The notes: generated by a model not told the origin, from the sequence alone. Shown: positions 17,203-26,145, counted from the first letter of the stretch. The stretch is 64,000 nucleotides of DNA from Sphaerochaetaceae bacterium (GCA_028532765.1 JAQQAR010000008.1:124001-188000), one strand, 5' to 3'. Numbers and translations: made by a program.

Positions 17203-17395
17203 CAAATACTATGGTTGTATTCTGCTTGCAATAGCAGGAATCTGATTATTTCATTTGTTTTTTCAAATATCATTTCTGCATGACTAATCTAATTGTAAAT
17301 TTTATGAGATTTTAATGAATTTATAGAGTTATTACAGATTTTGTAAAAAGTGATTCACCTGCTAAGGATAAGGAGATGAGGAGCTTATTCTAAGA

Positions 17396-17426
17396 ACCTC
17401 CCACCGGAACAAATCCAATGGGAGGT
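17396..17426 (-). terminator. strong hairpin after ppdK
   Basis: The two arms pair over 13 bp (two G-U) around a five-base TTTGT loop, beginning 26 bases past the ppdK stop. The T-rich tail is poor (TCTTAG), so it may act as a 3' stabiliser or a factor-assisted terminator rather than a classical intrinsic one. Confidence 0.6.
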
Positions 17427-17451
17427 ATACAAATTGACATGAATAAAGCTC

Positions 17452-20163
17452 TTATGCCTTCTTCTTTGCCTCAATCACAGCCTGTGCTGCAGCAAGACGG
17501 GCAATGGGAACACGGAACGGAGAACAAGAGACATAATCAAGGCCAACCTTGTTACAGAAGGCAATGGTCTTCGGGTCTCCACCATGCTCACCACAGATAC
17601 CCAACTTGATAGAGGGGTTAGCAGATCGACCAAGCTTGACGGCCATCTCCACGAGCTTGCCCACGCCATTCACATCGAGGGTGGCAAACGGGTCATACTC
17701 ATAGAACTGCTTGTCAGCATCATTGACATATGCACCGAGGAAAGAAGCCGCATCATCACGACTGAATCCACAGGTAAGCTGGGTCAGGTCATTGGTACCG
17801 AAACTGAAGAACTCTGCTTCCTTGGCGATCTCGTCTGCGGTGATGGCAGCACGAGGAACCTCAATCATGGTACCGATCTTGTAATGCACCTTGAGAGACT
17901 GTTCAGTGAAGATTCTCTCGATTACCTCGAGGGCATGTTTCTTGGTGAACACAAACTCCTTGTAGTTGCCTACCAACGGGATCATGATCTCAGGCAGTAC
18001 TTCCACTCCCTTGCGCTTCACGTTGATCGCAGCCTCGATGATCGCCCTTACCTGCATTCTCAGAATCTCAGGATAGATGATCGCAAGACGACAACCGCGG
18101 AAACCAAGCATCGGGTTGAACTCATGCAAGGCAGATGACTTCTGTGCTACTTCCTCAACCGTGATACCCATCTGCAAGGCAAGTTCATGCCTGCTGGTAT
18201 GGTCATTGGGAAGGAACTCATGCAACGGGGGATCAAGCAAGCGGATGGTAGCCGGTCGGCCATCAAGTGCAAGGAAGATCTCCTCAAAGTCACTCCTCTG
18301 CATGGGAAGCAATTCAGCAAGCGCTTTCTCTCTTTCCACTATATTGTTGGCAAGAATCATCTTTCTGATCGACATGATCCTGTCACCACCAAAGAACATG
18401 TGTTCTGTTCGGCAGAGTCCGATGCCTTCAGCACCGAAAGCAACAGCCATCTGTGCATCATGCGGTGTATCGGCATTGGTGTACACACCCAGTTCCTTCA
18501 GGTCCTGGACGAATCCCATGAAAGCCTTGTAATCCTTGTACAGGATTGACTCACTCTCTTTCATGGCACCATTGAGCACCTGGACGATCTCGGAAGCACG
18601 GACAGGTATCTTTGCACCATACACTTCACCAGTGAAGCCATCGATGGAGATGAAATCACCCTCACTGAGCTTGGTCCCGTTCACTTCCAGGAAACGCTTG
18701 GGTTCATTGATTTTAATCTCTCCAGCACCACTGACACAAGGACAACCCATACCACGAGCCACTACTGCTGCATGGCTGGTCATACCACCACGACAGGTGA
18801 CCACTCCCTTTGCAACAGCCATACCGCCGATATCTTCAGGACTGGTCTCGGTTCTCACGAGAATGACATCCTTCCCTTCTGCAGCCATCTCTTCTGCCCT
18901 CTCGGCAGTGAAGTAGATCTGGCCACATGCACCACCGGGGCTGGCATTCAGACCACGAGTGACAACCTCCAGGGAGTTGTCCCTGATGTACTTGCCGTCG
19001 AGAATCGGGGCAAACAACTTGCCGAACTCACCAGAGGGGACACGACTTACGGCCGTCTCCTTGTCGATCAAGCCTTCCTCGACCATCTCGACCTGGGTGC
19101 GCAACCAGCTGAAAATGGTTCTCTTACCATTTCTGGTCTGCAACATGTACAGCTTGCCTTCCTGGATGGTGAACTCAAGATCCTGCATATCCTTGTAGTG
19201 TTTTTCCAGGATGCCTCTGATATCAACCAACTGGTCATAGACCTTTTCATTGACTTTCTTGAGCGTAGAGATCGACTGTGGGGTACGGATACCTGCAACA
19301 ACATCCTCACCCTGAGCATTCATCAGGTACTCACCATAGAACTGGTTCTCACCAGTTGAGGGGTCACGGGTGAAGGCTACACCAGTACCACTGGTCTCCC
19401 CCATGTTGCCGAATACCATGCTCTGGATGTTTACCGCAGTACCCAGGAGACCTCGAATGTCGTTCATCTGGCGATACTTGTTTGCACGTTCATTGTTCCA
19501 GGACTTGAATACTGCATTGATGGCCTTGAACAACTGGTCGAGGGGATCGGTGGGGAACTCCTCACCTGTGAAGCGCTTGTACAGTCTCTGGTAGCGGGCA
19601 ATCACTTCCTGCAGATCCTTGCTGTCAAGGTCGGTATCGAGCTCAACACCACGAGTGTCCTTCACATCCTGCAATGCACGTTCGAACTCATGTTGGGGAA
19701 CACCCATAACGACGTCACCGAACATCTGCATGAAACGGCGATAGCTGTCCCAGGCAAATCTCTCGTTGTTTGTTTTCTTGATCAACCCCTGAACGGAGTC
19801 GGGGGTAAGTCCCAGGTTGAGGATGGTATCCATCATTCCTGGCATGGACTGGGCAGCTCCACTTCTTACGGAGACAAGCAAGGGATCATTATTGTCACCC
19901 AGTTTTGCACCCATCGTCTTCTCGAGTCTGGCAAGGTGTTCCAGCACTTCTTCTCTCAATCCTTCAGGATAGGTACCTTTATTGGCACTATAAAAGGCGC
20001 AAGCCTCAGTGCTGATTGTAAAGCCCGGTGGGACAGGAAGCCCAATGCTGGTCATCTCGGCAAGGTTTGCACCCTTTCCTCCGAGTAAATCCTTCATCTG
20101 GGCAGTTCCTTCTGCCTTACCGGAGCCAAAAAAATAGACATACTTTGTGTTCTTTGTTGCCAT
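17452..20163 (-). CDS. ppdK: pyruvate, phosphate dikinase
   Basis: Interconverts pyruvate + ATP + Pi and PEP + AMP + PPi. The 903 residues hold the N-terminal ATP-grasp domain (LLGGKGANLAEM, 26-37), the swivelling domain with catalytic His464 in GGMTSHAAVVARG, and the C-terminal PEP-binding barrel with LCRTEHMFF, SFGTNDLTQ and CGEHGGDP. The ATG has AGAGGAG 6 bases upstream. It is a single-gene unit with its own TTGACA promoter at 20204-20232 and a palindrome further upstream. Next to a sugar-acid catabolic module that ends in pyruvate, it could supply PEP for gluconeogenesis, or run in the glycolytic direction with PPi. Confidence 0.97.
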   Translation of the reverse strand: MATKNTKYVYFFGSGKAEGTAQMKDLLGGKGANLAEMTSIGLPVPPGFTISTEACAFYSANKGTYPEGLREEVLEHLARLEKTMGAKLGDNNDPLLVSVRSGAAQSMPGMMDTILNLGLTPDSVQGLIKKTNNERFAWDSYRRFMQMFGDVVMGVPQHEFERALQDVKDTRGVELDTDLDSKDLQEVIARYQRLYKRFTGEEFPTDPLDQLFKAINAVFKSWNNERANKYRQMNDIRGLLGTAVNIQSMVFGNMGETSGTGVAFTRDPSTGENQFYGEYLMNAQGEDVVAGIRTPQSISTLKKVNEKVYDQLVDIRGILEKHYKDMQDLEFTIQEGKLYMLQTRNGKRTIFSWLRTQVEMVEEGLIDKETAVSRVPSGEFGKLFAPILDGKYIRDNSLEVVTRGLNASPGGACGQIYFTAERAEEMAAEGKDVILVRTETSPEDIGGMAVAKGVVTCRGGMTSHAAVVARGMGCPCVSGAGEIKINEPKRFLEVNGTKLSEGDFISIDGFTGEVYGAKIPVRASEIVQVLNGAMKESESILYKDYKAFMGFVQDLKELGVYTNADTPHDAQMAVAFGAEGIGLCRTEHMFFGGDRIMSIRKMILANNIVEREKALAELLPMQRSDFEEIFLALDGRPATIRLLDPPLHEFLPNDHTSRHELALQMGITVEEVAQKSSALHEFNPMLGFRGCRLAIIYPEILRMQVRAIIEAAINVKRKGVEVLPEIMIPLVGNYKEFVFTKKHALEVIERIFTEQSLKVHYKIGTMIEVPRAAITADEIAKEAEFFSFGTNDLTQLTCGFSRDDAASFLGAYVNDADKQFYEYDPFATLDVNGVGKLVEMAVKLGRSANPSIKLGICGEHGGDPKTIAFCNKVGLDYVSCSPFRVPIARLAAAQAVIEAKKKA

Positions 20164-20203
20164 ACAAGACTCCTCTTAATTTTCACTATTACTAGACGTG
20201 CAA

Positions 20204-20232
20204 ATCCTACCTGCTTAGCTCCTGACTGTCAA
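20204..20232 (-). promoter_or_regulatory. ppdK promoter
   Basis: Minus strand: perfect TTGACA (20227-20232), 17-base spacer, TAGGAT (20204-20209). It lies about 40 bases before the ppdK start codon. Confidence 0.6.
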
Positions 20233-20306
20233 TGAATCCGGAGCGTAAAAGAAGCAGTTTGGGTACTTCCAACTTCTTATTAGATAAATATTTGTTAATA
20301 TCCTTT

Positions 20307-20323
20307 TTGGAACATTATTCCAA
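20307..20323. promoter_or_regulatory. operator-like palindrome upstream of ppdK
   Basis: TTGGAA-CATTA-TTCCAA is a 17-bp inverted repeat. Its core TGGAA-N5-TTCCA has the same half-sites and spacing as the repeat at 25250-25264 in the iclR-dctP region. This suggests the same regulator, though the site is about 85 bp upstream of the -35 box. Confidence 0.45.
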
Positions 20324-20498
20324 TTTGGCCTTAGCACTCGGTATTGAGCAAATCCTAAGACAAATCGTATTTTGCTAGTTCCTATCAGCTTTTAATTGAA
20401 TTTTACGCGTTTACGCAATTCCTAATTAAAATTTGATCGAATCCCTCATCTTTGCAACAAATAGCAACAATCATTACTTATCATCTCAGCCTTAAGCC

Positions 20499-20535
20499 AA
20501 AAAAAATCACCCACACCCCCTGAAGGGAATATGGG
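20499..20535 (-). terminator. intrinsic terminator after kduD
   Basis: An 11-bp stem with loop TTCA (three G-U pairs) followed by TGA and eight T on the minus strand. It closes the dctPQM-kduI-kduD operon. Confidence 0.85.
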
Positions 20536-20556
20536 CAAAGTAAAAAGAAGGACTAA

Positions 20557-21360
20557 TTAGGGCTGTTTGCCAATATAGGCAAGAATGACACCATCGACAT
20601 ACAGGACATGACCATTCACGAAATCACTTGCACCGGAGGCAAGGAACAAGGCTGGACCGGTGAGATCCTCGGTTGTCCCCCAACGCTCTGCAGGTGTCTT
20701 TGCTACGATGAATGAGTCAAACGGGTGACGACTACCGTCGGCCTGTCGCTCCCTGAGAGGAGCGGTCTGCGGGGTTGCTATGTAGCCAGGTCCAATCCCG
20801 TTGCACTGGATGTTGTACTTGCCGTACTCACTGCAGATGTTTCTTGTCAACATCTTCAGGCCACCCTTTGCAGCAGCATACGCTGCGACAGTCTCTCTGC
20901 CCAGCTCACTCATCATTGAGCAGATATTTATGATCTTACCGCTCTTTCTCTCCATCATCCCGGGAAGGACAGCCTTGCTCACGATGAAGGGTGCGTTCAG
21001 ATCGATGTCGATTACCTTGCGCCACTCCTCTGCACTCATCTCGTGCATCGGAACACGGCGGATAATCCCAGCATTGTTTACCAGGATGTCAACCGCTCCA
21101 AGATCTTTGATTATCTTCTCCGTGGTCTCAGCTACCGCTTTCTCATCGGTGACATCACACACATAGCCCTTGGCATCGATGCCTGCTTCCTTGTAGGAAG
21201 CAAGGCCCTTGTCCACCAAATCCTGGTTGATATCGTTGAACGCAATCTTCGCACCAGCAGATGCATAGGCACTTGCAATGGCAAAACCGATGCCGTAACT
21301 TGCCCCGGTCACCCAGGCCACCTTCCCCTCAAGGGAGAACTGTTTTTCAATATATCCCAT
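20557..21360 (-). CDS. kduD: SDR dehydrogenase, KduD / gluconate 5-dehydrogenase type
   Basis: Short-chain dehydrogenase of 267 residues: TGASYGIG nucleotide loop (18-25), NNAG (95-98) and catalytic Ser148/Tyr161/Lys165 (YAAAK). Placed right behind kduI it most likely reduces the keto-deoxyuronate intermediate to 2-keto-3-deoxygluconate (KDG). By sequence alone gluconate 5-dehydrogenase activity is also possible. The GAGG ribosome site lies over the kduI stop, so translation is coupled. Confidence 0.88.
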   Translation of the reverse strand: MGYIEKQFSLEGKVAWVTGASYGIGFAIASAYASAGAKIAFNDINQDLVDKGLASYKEAGIDAKGYVCDVTDEKAVAETTEKIIKDLGAVDILVNNAGIIRRVPMHEMSAEEWRKVIDIDLNAPFIVSKAVLPGMMERKSGKIINICSMMSELGRETVAAYAAAKGGLKMLTRNICSEYGKYNIQCNGIGPGYIATPQTAPLRERQADGSRHPFDSFIVAKTPAERWGTTEDLTGPALFLASGASDFVNGHVLYVDGVILAYIGKQP

Positions 21361-21365
21361 ACAAT

Positions 21366-22208
21366 TTACCTCAAATCCTTCGTTGCTACATGGTCCATGT
21401 CAGTGTAGGTTCTGTTCTCACCACACATTGACCAGATGAACGTATAGTTGCTTGTACCGACTCCGCTGTGGATCGACCAAGACGGGCTGATAACAGCCTG
21501 TTCGTTGTGCACAATGATGTGCCTTGTCTCACTCGGTTCCCCAAAGAAGTGGAACAGTGTCTGTTCTGCATCAATGTCAAAGTAGAAGTACACTTCCATT
21601 CTTCTCTCATGCGTATGTACCGGCATCGTATTCCACACACTGCCCTCTTTCAGTTGTGTCAGTCCCATGGAAAGCTGGCAGGTATCCAATACATCGGGGT
21701 GAATATACTGGTTGATCACCCGTTCATTGCTCTCTGCCTTGTTGCCTGCTGGTACATGCTTTGCATCAGCAAAGACAATATGCTTTGCTTCAAATGCATG
21801 GTGTGCAGGAGTACTGCTCATATAGAACTTTGCAGGCTTATTCCCGTCATTGCTTCCAAGAGTCACCTTTTTTGTTCCCATCGGCAGGTACAATCCATCA
21901 AGGCTCACCAGGTCATAGCGCTTGCCATCGGCCACCACGTAGCCATCGCCACCGATGTTGATCATTCCAATCTCGCGGCGCTGCAGGAAGTACTCGACAC
22001 CAAAATCCTTCATCGGATCGATGTTCTTTTCCAGGTCCAGCTCCCCTTTCACCGGCATTGCACCCATGGTGACAATCCTGTCGATGTGAGAATAGACACC
22101 ACTGACCTCATCAGCGAGAAATATTCCGTCAACCAAGAACTCATCCCTGAGCTCCTGTGTCGTCATATGCTTGAATGCTTCTTTGCCAGTCGAATACCTT
22201 GTATCCAT
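21366..22208 (-). CDS. kduI: 5-keto-4-deoxyuronate isomerase
   Basis: Converts 4-deoxy-L-threo-5-hexosulose uronate to 3-deoxy-D-glycero-2,5-hexodiulosonate in the breakdown of uronate polymers. The 280-residue cupin has the zinc ligands His198, His200 and Glu205 (HTHERRME) and His247, shifted by two from the E. coli numbers. The start at 22208 (MDTRYSTGKEAF) has AAGGAG 7 bases before it; the longer frame to 22277 overlaps dctM and adds an unrelated leader. Confidence 0.95.
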   Translation of the reverse strand: MDTRYSTGKEAFKHMTTQELRDEFLVDGIFLADEVSGVYSHIDRIVTMGAMPVKGELDLEKNIDPMKDFGVEYFLQRREIGMINIGGDGYVVADGKRYDLVSLDGLYLPMGTKKVTLGSNDGNKPAKFYMSSTPAHHAFEAKHIVFADAKHVPAGNKAESNERVINQYIHPDVLDTCQLSMGLTQLKEGSVWNTMPVHTHERRMEVYFYFDIDAEQTLFHFFGEPSETRHIIVHNEQAVISPSWSIHSGVGTSNYTFIWSMCGENRTYTDMDHVATKDLR

Positions 22209-22255
22209 ATCGTAACTCCTTACAATTAATTTTTTTCTTATATCAATACCACCAT

Positions 22256-23533
22256 CTAGATGATGGACGGCAACCACAAACTCAAAGCGGGAACAAAAGT
22301 TATACCCACTAATACTATCACATTACAGATGATAAATGGGGCGGCAGACTTGAATACGCTTACAATATCCATTCTACATATTTTGCTTGCCACATTCAAA
22401 CACATCCCTACCGGCGGGGTCACCAAACCGATTGCCAGGCCCACGATGATGATAGCCCCGAACTGCAATTCATTCATCCCGAACTGCTGCATTACAGGTA
22501 GCAGTATCGGACTGATGAGGAGAATACAGGGAGTCACATCAAGGAAGGTACCTAGCAGAAGGATGATGATATCCAGGAACAGGAACACCATCCAAGCGGG
22601 GATATTTGAATCTATCAGGAAGGCGCCGATAGCTGCAGGAACCTGCTCAACAGCAAGAATCCAAGTGAAGATCATGGTAAATCCACCTATGATCATGATC
22701 GAGGAGGACATCATGAAGGTCTTCTTCAATGCATTCTTCACTTCAGACCACTTCAGTTCCTTGTAGACAAAGAATCCAAGGATGGTTGCATAGAGAACAG
22801 CAAGACCTGCCGATTCACTAGCCGTTGCAATACCAAAGGAGACGCTGACGATGATCAAGAGAGGCATAACAATGGCAAGCGATCCATCTTTGGTCACTTT
22901 CAAAGCCTGTCTCCACTCGACTTTCTCCTTCTCAGGGTGGTAGCCCCTGCGCCTGGAGATCACAAAGGTCATGATCAACTGTGTTGCACCAACCAAAATG
23001 CCAGGGATGAGTCCTGCAAGAAACAGCTTTCCTACCGAGGCACCACTGACCATGGCGTACATGAGCATGGGTACCGAAGGGGGTATGATCATGCCAATGG
23101 TCGAGGAAGCTACCGTGATACCAGCTGAAAACCCCTTTGGATATCCTTTTTTAACCATATCTGGAATCAGAATGGAACCGAGGGCGGAGGTATCGGCAAC
23201 AGATGAACCAGAGATACCACCGAATATCATCGATGCGACAACGTTCACTTCCCCGAGTCCTCCACGAACAGGACGCACCAGAAGCATGGAAAAATCAATC
23301 AGTCTCCTGGTTAGCCCACTGTGGTTCATCAACTCCCCGGTAAGCATGAACAGCGGCATGGCAACTATGATGAAACTTTCAGTTCCCGACCATACCCGCT
23401 GGGGAAAGGTCAAGAGAAACGTCGGGTTGCTCATGAGCATATAGATGATCCCAGAGGCTCCAATGGCATATGCAATCGGCACACCAATGACGAGGAGGAC
23501 GATCAAGGCGAAAAACATCAATGAAAGTTCCAT
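22256..23533 (-). CDS. dctM: TRAP transporter large membrane subunit (DctM)
   Basis: The 12-helix transport subunit of a tripartite ATP-independent periplasmic transporter. The 425 residues are hydrophobic throughout and include the family loops PLFMLTGELMNHSGLTRRL and GGISGSSVADTSALGSI. AAGGAGG stands before the ATG, which overlaps the dctQ stop as TAATG. With kduI and kduD downstream the substrate is probably a uronate or an unsaturated uronide product. Confidence 0.94.
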   Translation of the reverse strand: MELSLMFFALIVLLVIGVPIAYAIGASGIIYMLMSNPTFLLTFPQRVWSGTESFIIVAMPLFMLTGELMNHSGLTRRLIDFSMLLVRPVRGGLGEVNVVASMIFGGISGSSVADTSALGSILIPDMVKKGYPKGFSAGITVASSTIGMIIPPSVPMLMYAMVSGASVGKLFLAGLIPGILVGATQLIMTFVISRRRGYHPEKEKVEWRQALKVTKDGSLAIVMPLLIIVSVSFGIATASESAGLAVLYATILGFFVYKELKWSEVKNALKKTFMMSSSIMIIGGFTMIFTWILAVEQVPAAIGAFLIDSNIPAWMVFLFLDIIILLLGTFLDVTPCILLISPILLPVMQQFGMNELQFGAIIIVGLAIGLVTPPVGMCLNVASKICRMDIVSVFKSAAPFIICNVIVLVGITFVPALSLWLPSII

Positions 23534-24063
23534 TATACGCCTCCTTCGGTATCAGACATACCCAATTCATAATCATCCTTGTACCCTTTCACGGGCTGCG
23601 GGATGTCAATAAACTCTTTTAGAATATTCACCACACCATAGAAGGTGGTGAAGAGAAAGGAAATGGGGATCATTGCGTAGTAGTACCCACGAGGTATCCC
23701 TGTTGCGGGTGAAGGAACTTTCCCCACCTTCATGATCATCCGGTAACTGTAATAAATCATTCCCATGGAAACCACGATAATCACTACCTGCCCAATGACA
23801 GCAAAAACCTTACGAGGCTTTGCAGGCATTGCCGAGACAAAATTGGAAACTGCAATATGCTCAGATTCCCTGAGACCAAGGGCAGCCCCGAAAAACGTGG
23901 TGGCCACAAAGACCATCGTCAACAACTCCTCAGACTGGACGAAGGCAATAGAAAACACATAGCGGAGTATCACCGAGATGATTACTCCTGTTGCAAGAAT
24001 TGCGGTTAGGGCAATGCCTACCACTGAAAGGAACCGATCGATTCCCAGAATGAGTTTTTTCAT
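23533..24063 (-). CDS. dctQ: TRAP transporter small membrane subunit (DctQ)
   Basis: A four-helix membrane subunit of about 176 residues that pairs with DctM. Typical features are QSEELLTMVFVATTFFGAALGLRESEHIAVSN over helices 2-3. The Met at 24063 (MKKLILGI) is the likely start although its ribosome site is weak; a GTG at 24075 lies three bases after AAGGA and cannot be excluded. A stem-loop separates it from dctP. Confidence 0.88.
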   Translation of the reverse strand: MKKLILGIDRFLSVVGIALTAILATGVIISVILRYVFSIAFVQSEELLTMVFVATTFFGAALGLRESEHIAVSNFVSAMPAKPRKVFAVIGQVVIIVVSMGMIYYSYRMIMKVGKVPSPATGIPRGYYYAMIPISFLFTTFYGVVNILKEFIDIPQPVKGYKDDYELGMSDTEGGV

Positions 24064-24095
24064 ACAAAACCACACTTATCCTTTAGACATAGATT

Positions 24096-24119
24096 GCCCG
24101 TCCCCCGAAGAAGACGGGC
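24096..24119 (-). promoter_or_regulatory. intercistronic stem-loop between dctP and dctQ
   Basis: GCCCGTC and GACGGGC form a 7-bp perfect stem with a 10-base loop, 9 bases past the dctP stop and not followed by a T-run. Same position and style as the hairpin after livK. Confidence 0.65.
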
Positions 24120-24127
24120 CCACAGCA

Positions 24128-25138
24128 TCATGTTTCGTTGACAATTCTGCGCATCTCATCCAGTTCAGCCTGAGTGAAGATACCTTTATTTACGAAATAG
24201 GAGTATACCGGCTGACAAGCATCGATGAACTTCTGGATTTCTGCATCACTTGGTGAATAGACAGTCACACCACCATCAACAATCATGTCATAGTAATACT
24301 CGTTGAGCTCGCGGCGAAGACGGTTCTGCTCATCGGTATAGATCCATGCACCAGCCTGAAGAACTTCCTGCAGATCGCTGGGAAGGGAGTTCCAGACATC
24401 GAGGTTCACATCAATCGGCTCTGGATGGAATTGATAATCGATCATGGTCATGTACTTCTGCACCTCAAAGAACTTCATGTCGCCGATATTGGCCAAGGGG
24501 TTTTCCTGACCGTCTGCAACACCGGTCTTGAGTGCCATGTAAGTGTCTCCATAGGGAATGGAAACAGGATTTGCACCCAATGCTTCCATACTCTTGATGA
24601 TGGATTCAATCGGTGGAGTCCTGATCTTCAAGCCTTTCATGTCAGCAGGGGTCTTGATAGGACGAACGTTATTGGTAATCTGGCGGGAACCACCGTCACC
24701 AACTGCCAACATCTTGATCCCATACTCTTCTGCGGTTGCCATGATTTCTGCACCGAAATCACTGCGGGAAACCTTCATCAGGTCTGCCTGAGTGGGGAAG
24801 AAGAACGGCATCAGGAAAATCTCAAGTTTCGGGGTCTGTGAAGCAAAGACACCACCAACAAACATCTCCTGGGTACCGAGTTTCATCGCCTCAATCATGT
24901 CGGATTCGTTTCCGAGGGTTCCTGCTGGATAAATCTCTATCTGCAAGCGACCATCAGATTCTTTCTCTACATACTCCTCCATAACCAGCAGGGCCTTATG
25001 CCTTGTTGACTCTGTTGTTGAAGCGTGCCCCAATTTCATAGTAAACGTCTTCTCCCCTGCTGCCTCTTGTTGTCCTTGTGCAAAGACTGCAGAGAACACA
25101 AGCAACATGCAAAGCACCAAACACACAGTTTTTTTCAT
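24128..25138 (-). CDS. dctP: TRAP transporter substrate-binding protein (DctP)
   Basis: Periplasmic binding protein of the TRAP system, 336 residues. The signal peptide MKKTVCLVLCMLLVFSAVFA is probably cleaved after residue 20 (AQGQQ); the cysteines are too early for a lipobox. The conserved binding block spans GGSRQITN, MKGLKIRTPP and ADGQENPLANI. AGGAGG lies 5 bases before the ATG. First gene of the operon, controlled from the operator-rich gap to iclR. Confidence 0.94.
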   Translation of the reverse strand: MKKTVCLVLCMLLVFSAVFAQGQQEAAGEKTFTMKLGHASTTESTRHKALLVMEEYVEKESDGRLQIEIYPAGTLGNESDMIEAMKLGTQEMFVGGVFASQTPKLEIFLMPFFFPTQADLMKVSRSDFGAEIMATAEEYGIKMLAVGDGGSRQITNNVRPIKTPADMKGLKIRTPPIESIIKSMEALGANPVSIPYGDTYMALKTGVADGQENPLANIGDMKFFEVQKYMTMIDYQFHPEPIDVNLDVWNSLPSDLQEVLQAGAWIYTDEQNRLRRELNEYYYDMIVDGGVTVYSPSDAEIQKFIDACQPVYSYFVNKGIFTQAELDEMRRIVNET

Positions 25139-25157
25139 GCTTTCCTCCTAAATTTAT

Positions 25158-25174
25158 GTTCCATATCGTGGAAC
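25158..25174. promoter_or_regulatory. operator O1 (TTCCA-N5-TGGAA)
   Basis: GTTCCA-TATCG-TGGAAC is a 17-bp inverted repeat between the dctP -10 box and its start codon, so binding there would block transcription. It shares half-sites and spacing with O2 at 25239-25255. Confidence 0.7.
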
Positions 25175-25195
25175 TGCTTTTCATATTGAAGAATT

Positions 25196-25225
25196 AATAT
25201 ATGATTATGTACACATATTTCTCAA
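25196..25225 (-). promoter_or_regulatory. dctP operon promoter
   Basis: Minus strand: TTGAGA (25220-25225), 18-base spacer, TATATT (25196-25201). Both boxes match five of six positions, and the promoter is flanked by operators O1 and O2. Confidence 0.6.
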
Positions 25226-25238
25226 TATTCCCAATTTT

Positions 25239-25264
25239 GTTCCACATGGTGGAATCTAATTCCA
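25239..25264. promoter_or_regulatory. composite operator O2/O3 between dctP and iclR
   Basis: GTTCCA-CATGG-TGGAAT (25239-25255) overlaps a second palindrome TGGAAT-CTA-ATTCCA (25250-25264), giving three half-sites in a row. It covers the likely -35 zone of iclR, whose -10 is TATAAG at 25266-25271. The centre lies about 81 bp from that of O1, close to a whole number of helical turns, so DNA looping is possible. Confidence 0.7.
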
Positions 25265-25335
25265 TTATAAGACACCTTCCTCTCTTGTCAAGGGGAAATA
25301 AATGGAATATATTGAAATAACAAGGAGGATGAGAG

Positions 25336-26124
25336 GTGCCATCAGAATTGAAAGTACAATCACTTGATCGAGCCTTTGACATCTTGGAGTTGTTGGGAAA
25401 CGAGCAGAACGGCTACAACCTGATTCAAATTTCTGAGATGCTCAAGCTCCCCAAAAGCACGGTACACCGTCTCATCGGAGTGCTCATTCAACGTGAATAT
25501 GTGAGAAAATCAGAAGATACCGGCCGATATCGCCTTGGCCCTGGTTTCATTGCTCTTTGCAGCAACTATCTCAACAACCTTGAACTGAAGACTGAGAGCT
25601 CCCCTGCCATGGACGAACTTTCCGTTTCTACAGGCAATGTGGTCTTTCTTGCCATCCGACAGGAGGACAAGATGGTCTATGTGGATAGCAAGGAACAAAT
25701 CAACAGCCTTCGTAAGTATGCTATCGTGGGACAGAGAAAACCCCTCTATTGCACATCACTTGGAAAGTCCTTGTTGATGGGTTTGGGTGACGAAGAAATT
25801 CGGGCTCTCCTTGCCCATGAAACCTTCTCTCGTCAAGGACCAAACACCCATACCAATATTGAGAGTCTGCTCCAGGACATTCGTGAATGCAGAAGAAGGG
25901 GATGGTCACTTGATGACCAGGAGGCGGAGCCTGCAATTAACTGTGTGGCTGCCCCTATCCACGACTACCGTGGACAGGTCATTGCTGCAGTATCTACTTC
26001 CTGGGTACTGGCCCAGCACCCAGAGATGAGGCCTGAGACCATGGCTGTGTTGGTTATGCGTTGTGCAGCTACCATCAGCTACAATATGGGGTATACGGGG
26101 AAATCCAATCGTCCAGAATTCTAG
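25336..26124 (+). CDS. IclR-family transcriptional regulator, KdgR-like
   Basis: A 262-residue regulator with an N-terminal winged helix (VQSLDRAFDILELLG, LPKSTVHRLIGVL as recognition helix, about 5-50) and a C-terminal ligand-binding GAF-like domain ending around MRCAATIS. The start is a GTG with AAGGAGG 7 bases before it. It is divergent from the dctPQM-kduI-kduD operon and faces the operator cluster, so it most likely represses that operon and itself, relieved by KDG or a related keto-acid (inference from KdgR relatives). Confidence 0.9.
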   Translation: MPSELKVQSLDRAFDILELLGNEQNGYNLIQISEMLKLPKSTVHRLIGVLIQREYVRKSEDTGRYRLGPGFIALCSNYLNNLELKTESSPAMDELSVSTGNVVFLAIRQEDKMVYVDSKEQINSLRKYAIVGQRKPLYCTSLGKSLLMGLGDEEIRALLAHETFSRQGPNTHTNIESLLQDIRECRRRGWSLDDQEAEPAINCVAAPIHDYRGQVIAAVSTSWVLAQHPEMRPETMAVLVMRCAATISYNMGYTGKSNRPEF

Positions 26125-26145
26125 CAACCTATTTACAGGAATAGC

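Larger units (their letters stand above)
17119..17451. other. intergenic region between ppdK and livK
   Basis: A 333-base AT-rich stretch without a credible gene. It holds the livK promoter candidate (17174-17202) and a 13-bp hairpin after ppdK (17396-17426). The stretch 17203-17395 is mainly A/T and shows no clear repeat or second promoter. Confidence 0.7.
20164..20556. other. intergenic region upstream of ppdK
   Basis: A 393-base stretch without a gene. Seen in order: the ppdK ribosome site, the promoter (20204-20232), a 17-bp palindrome (20307-20323), a tandem TTTACGC repeat (20402-20416) and the kduD terminator (20499-20535). The stretch 20330-20400 shows nothing convincing. Confidence 0.7.

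Noticed and set aside
20402-20416. Tandem TTTACGC repeat and GCGTAAACGC palindrome upstream of ppdK
   Set aside because: Short, and not found at any other gene here; too little to call an operator.
22260-22766. Long plus-strand open frame opposite dctM, and similar long frames opposite many genes
   Set aside because: These are shadows of well-recognised genes with no ribosome site or family resemblance.
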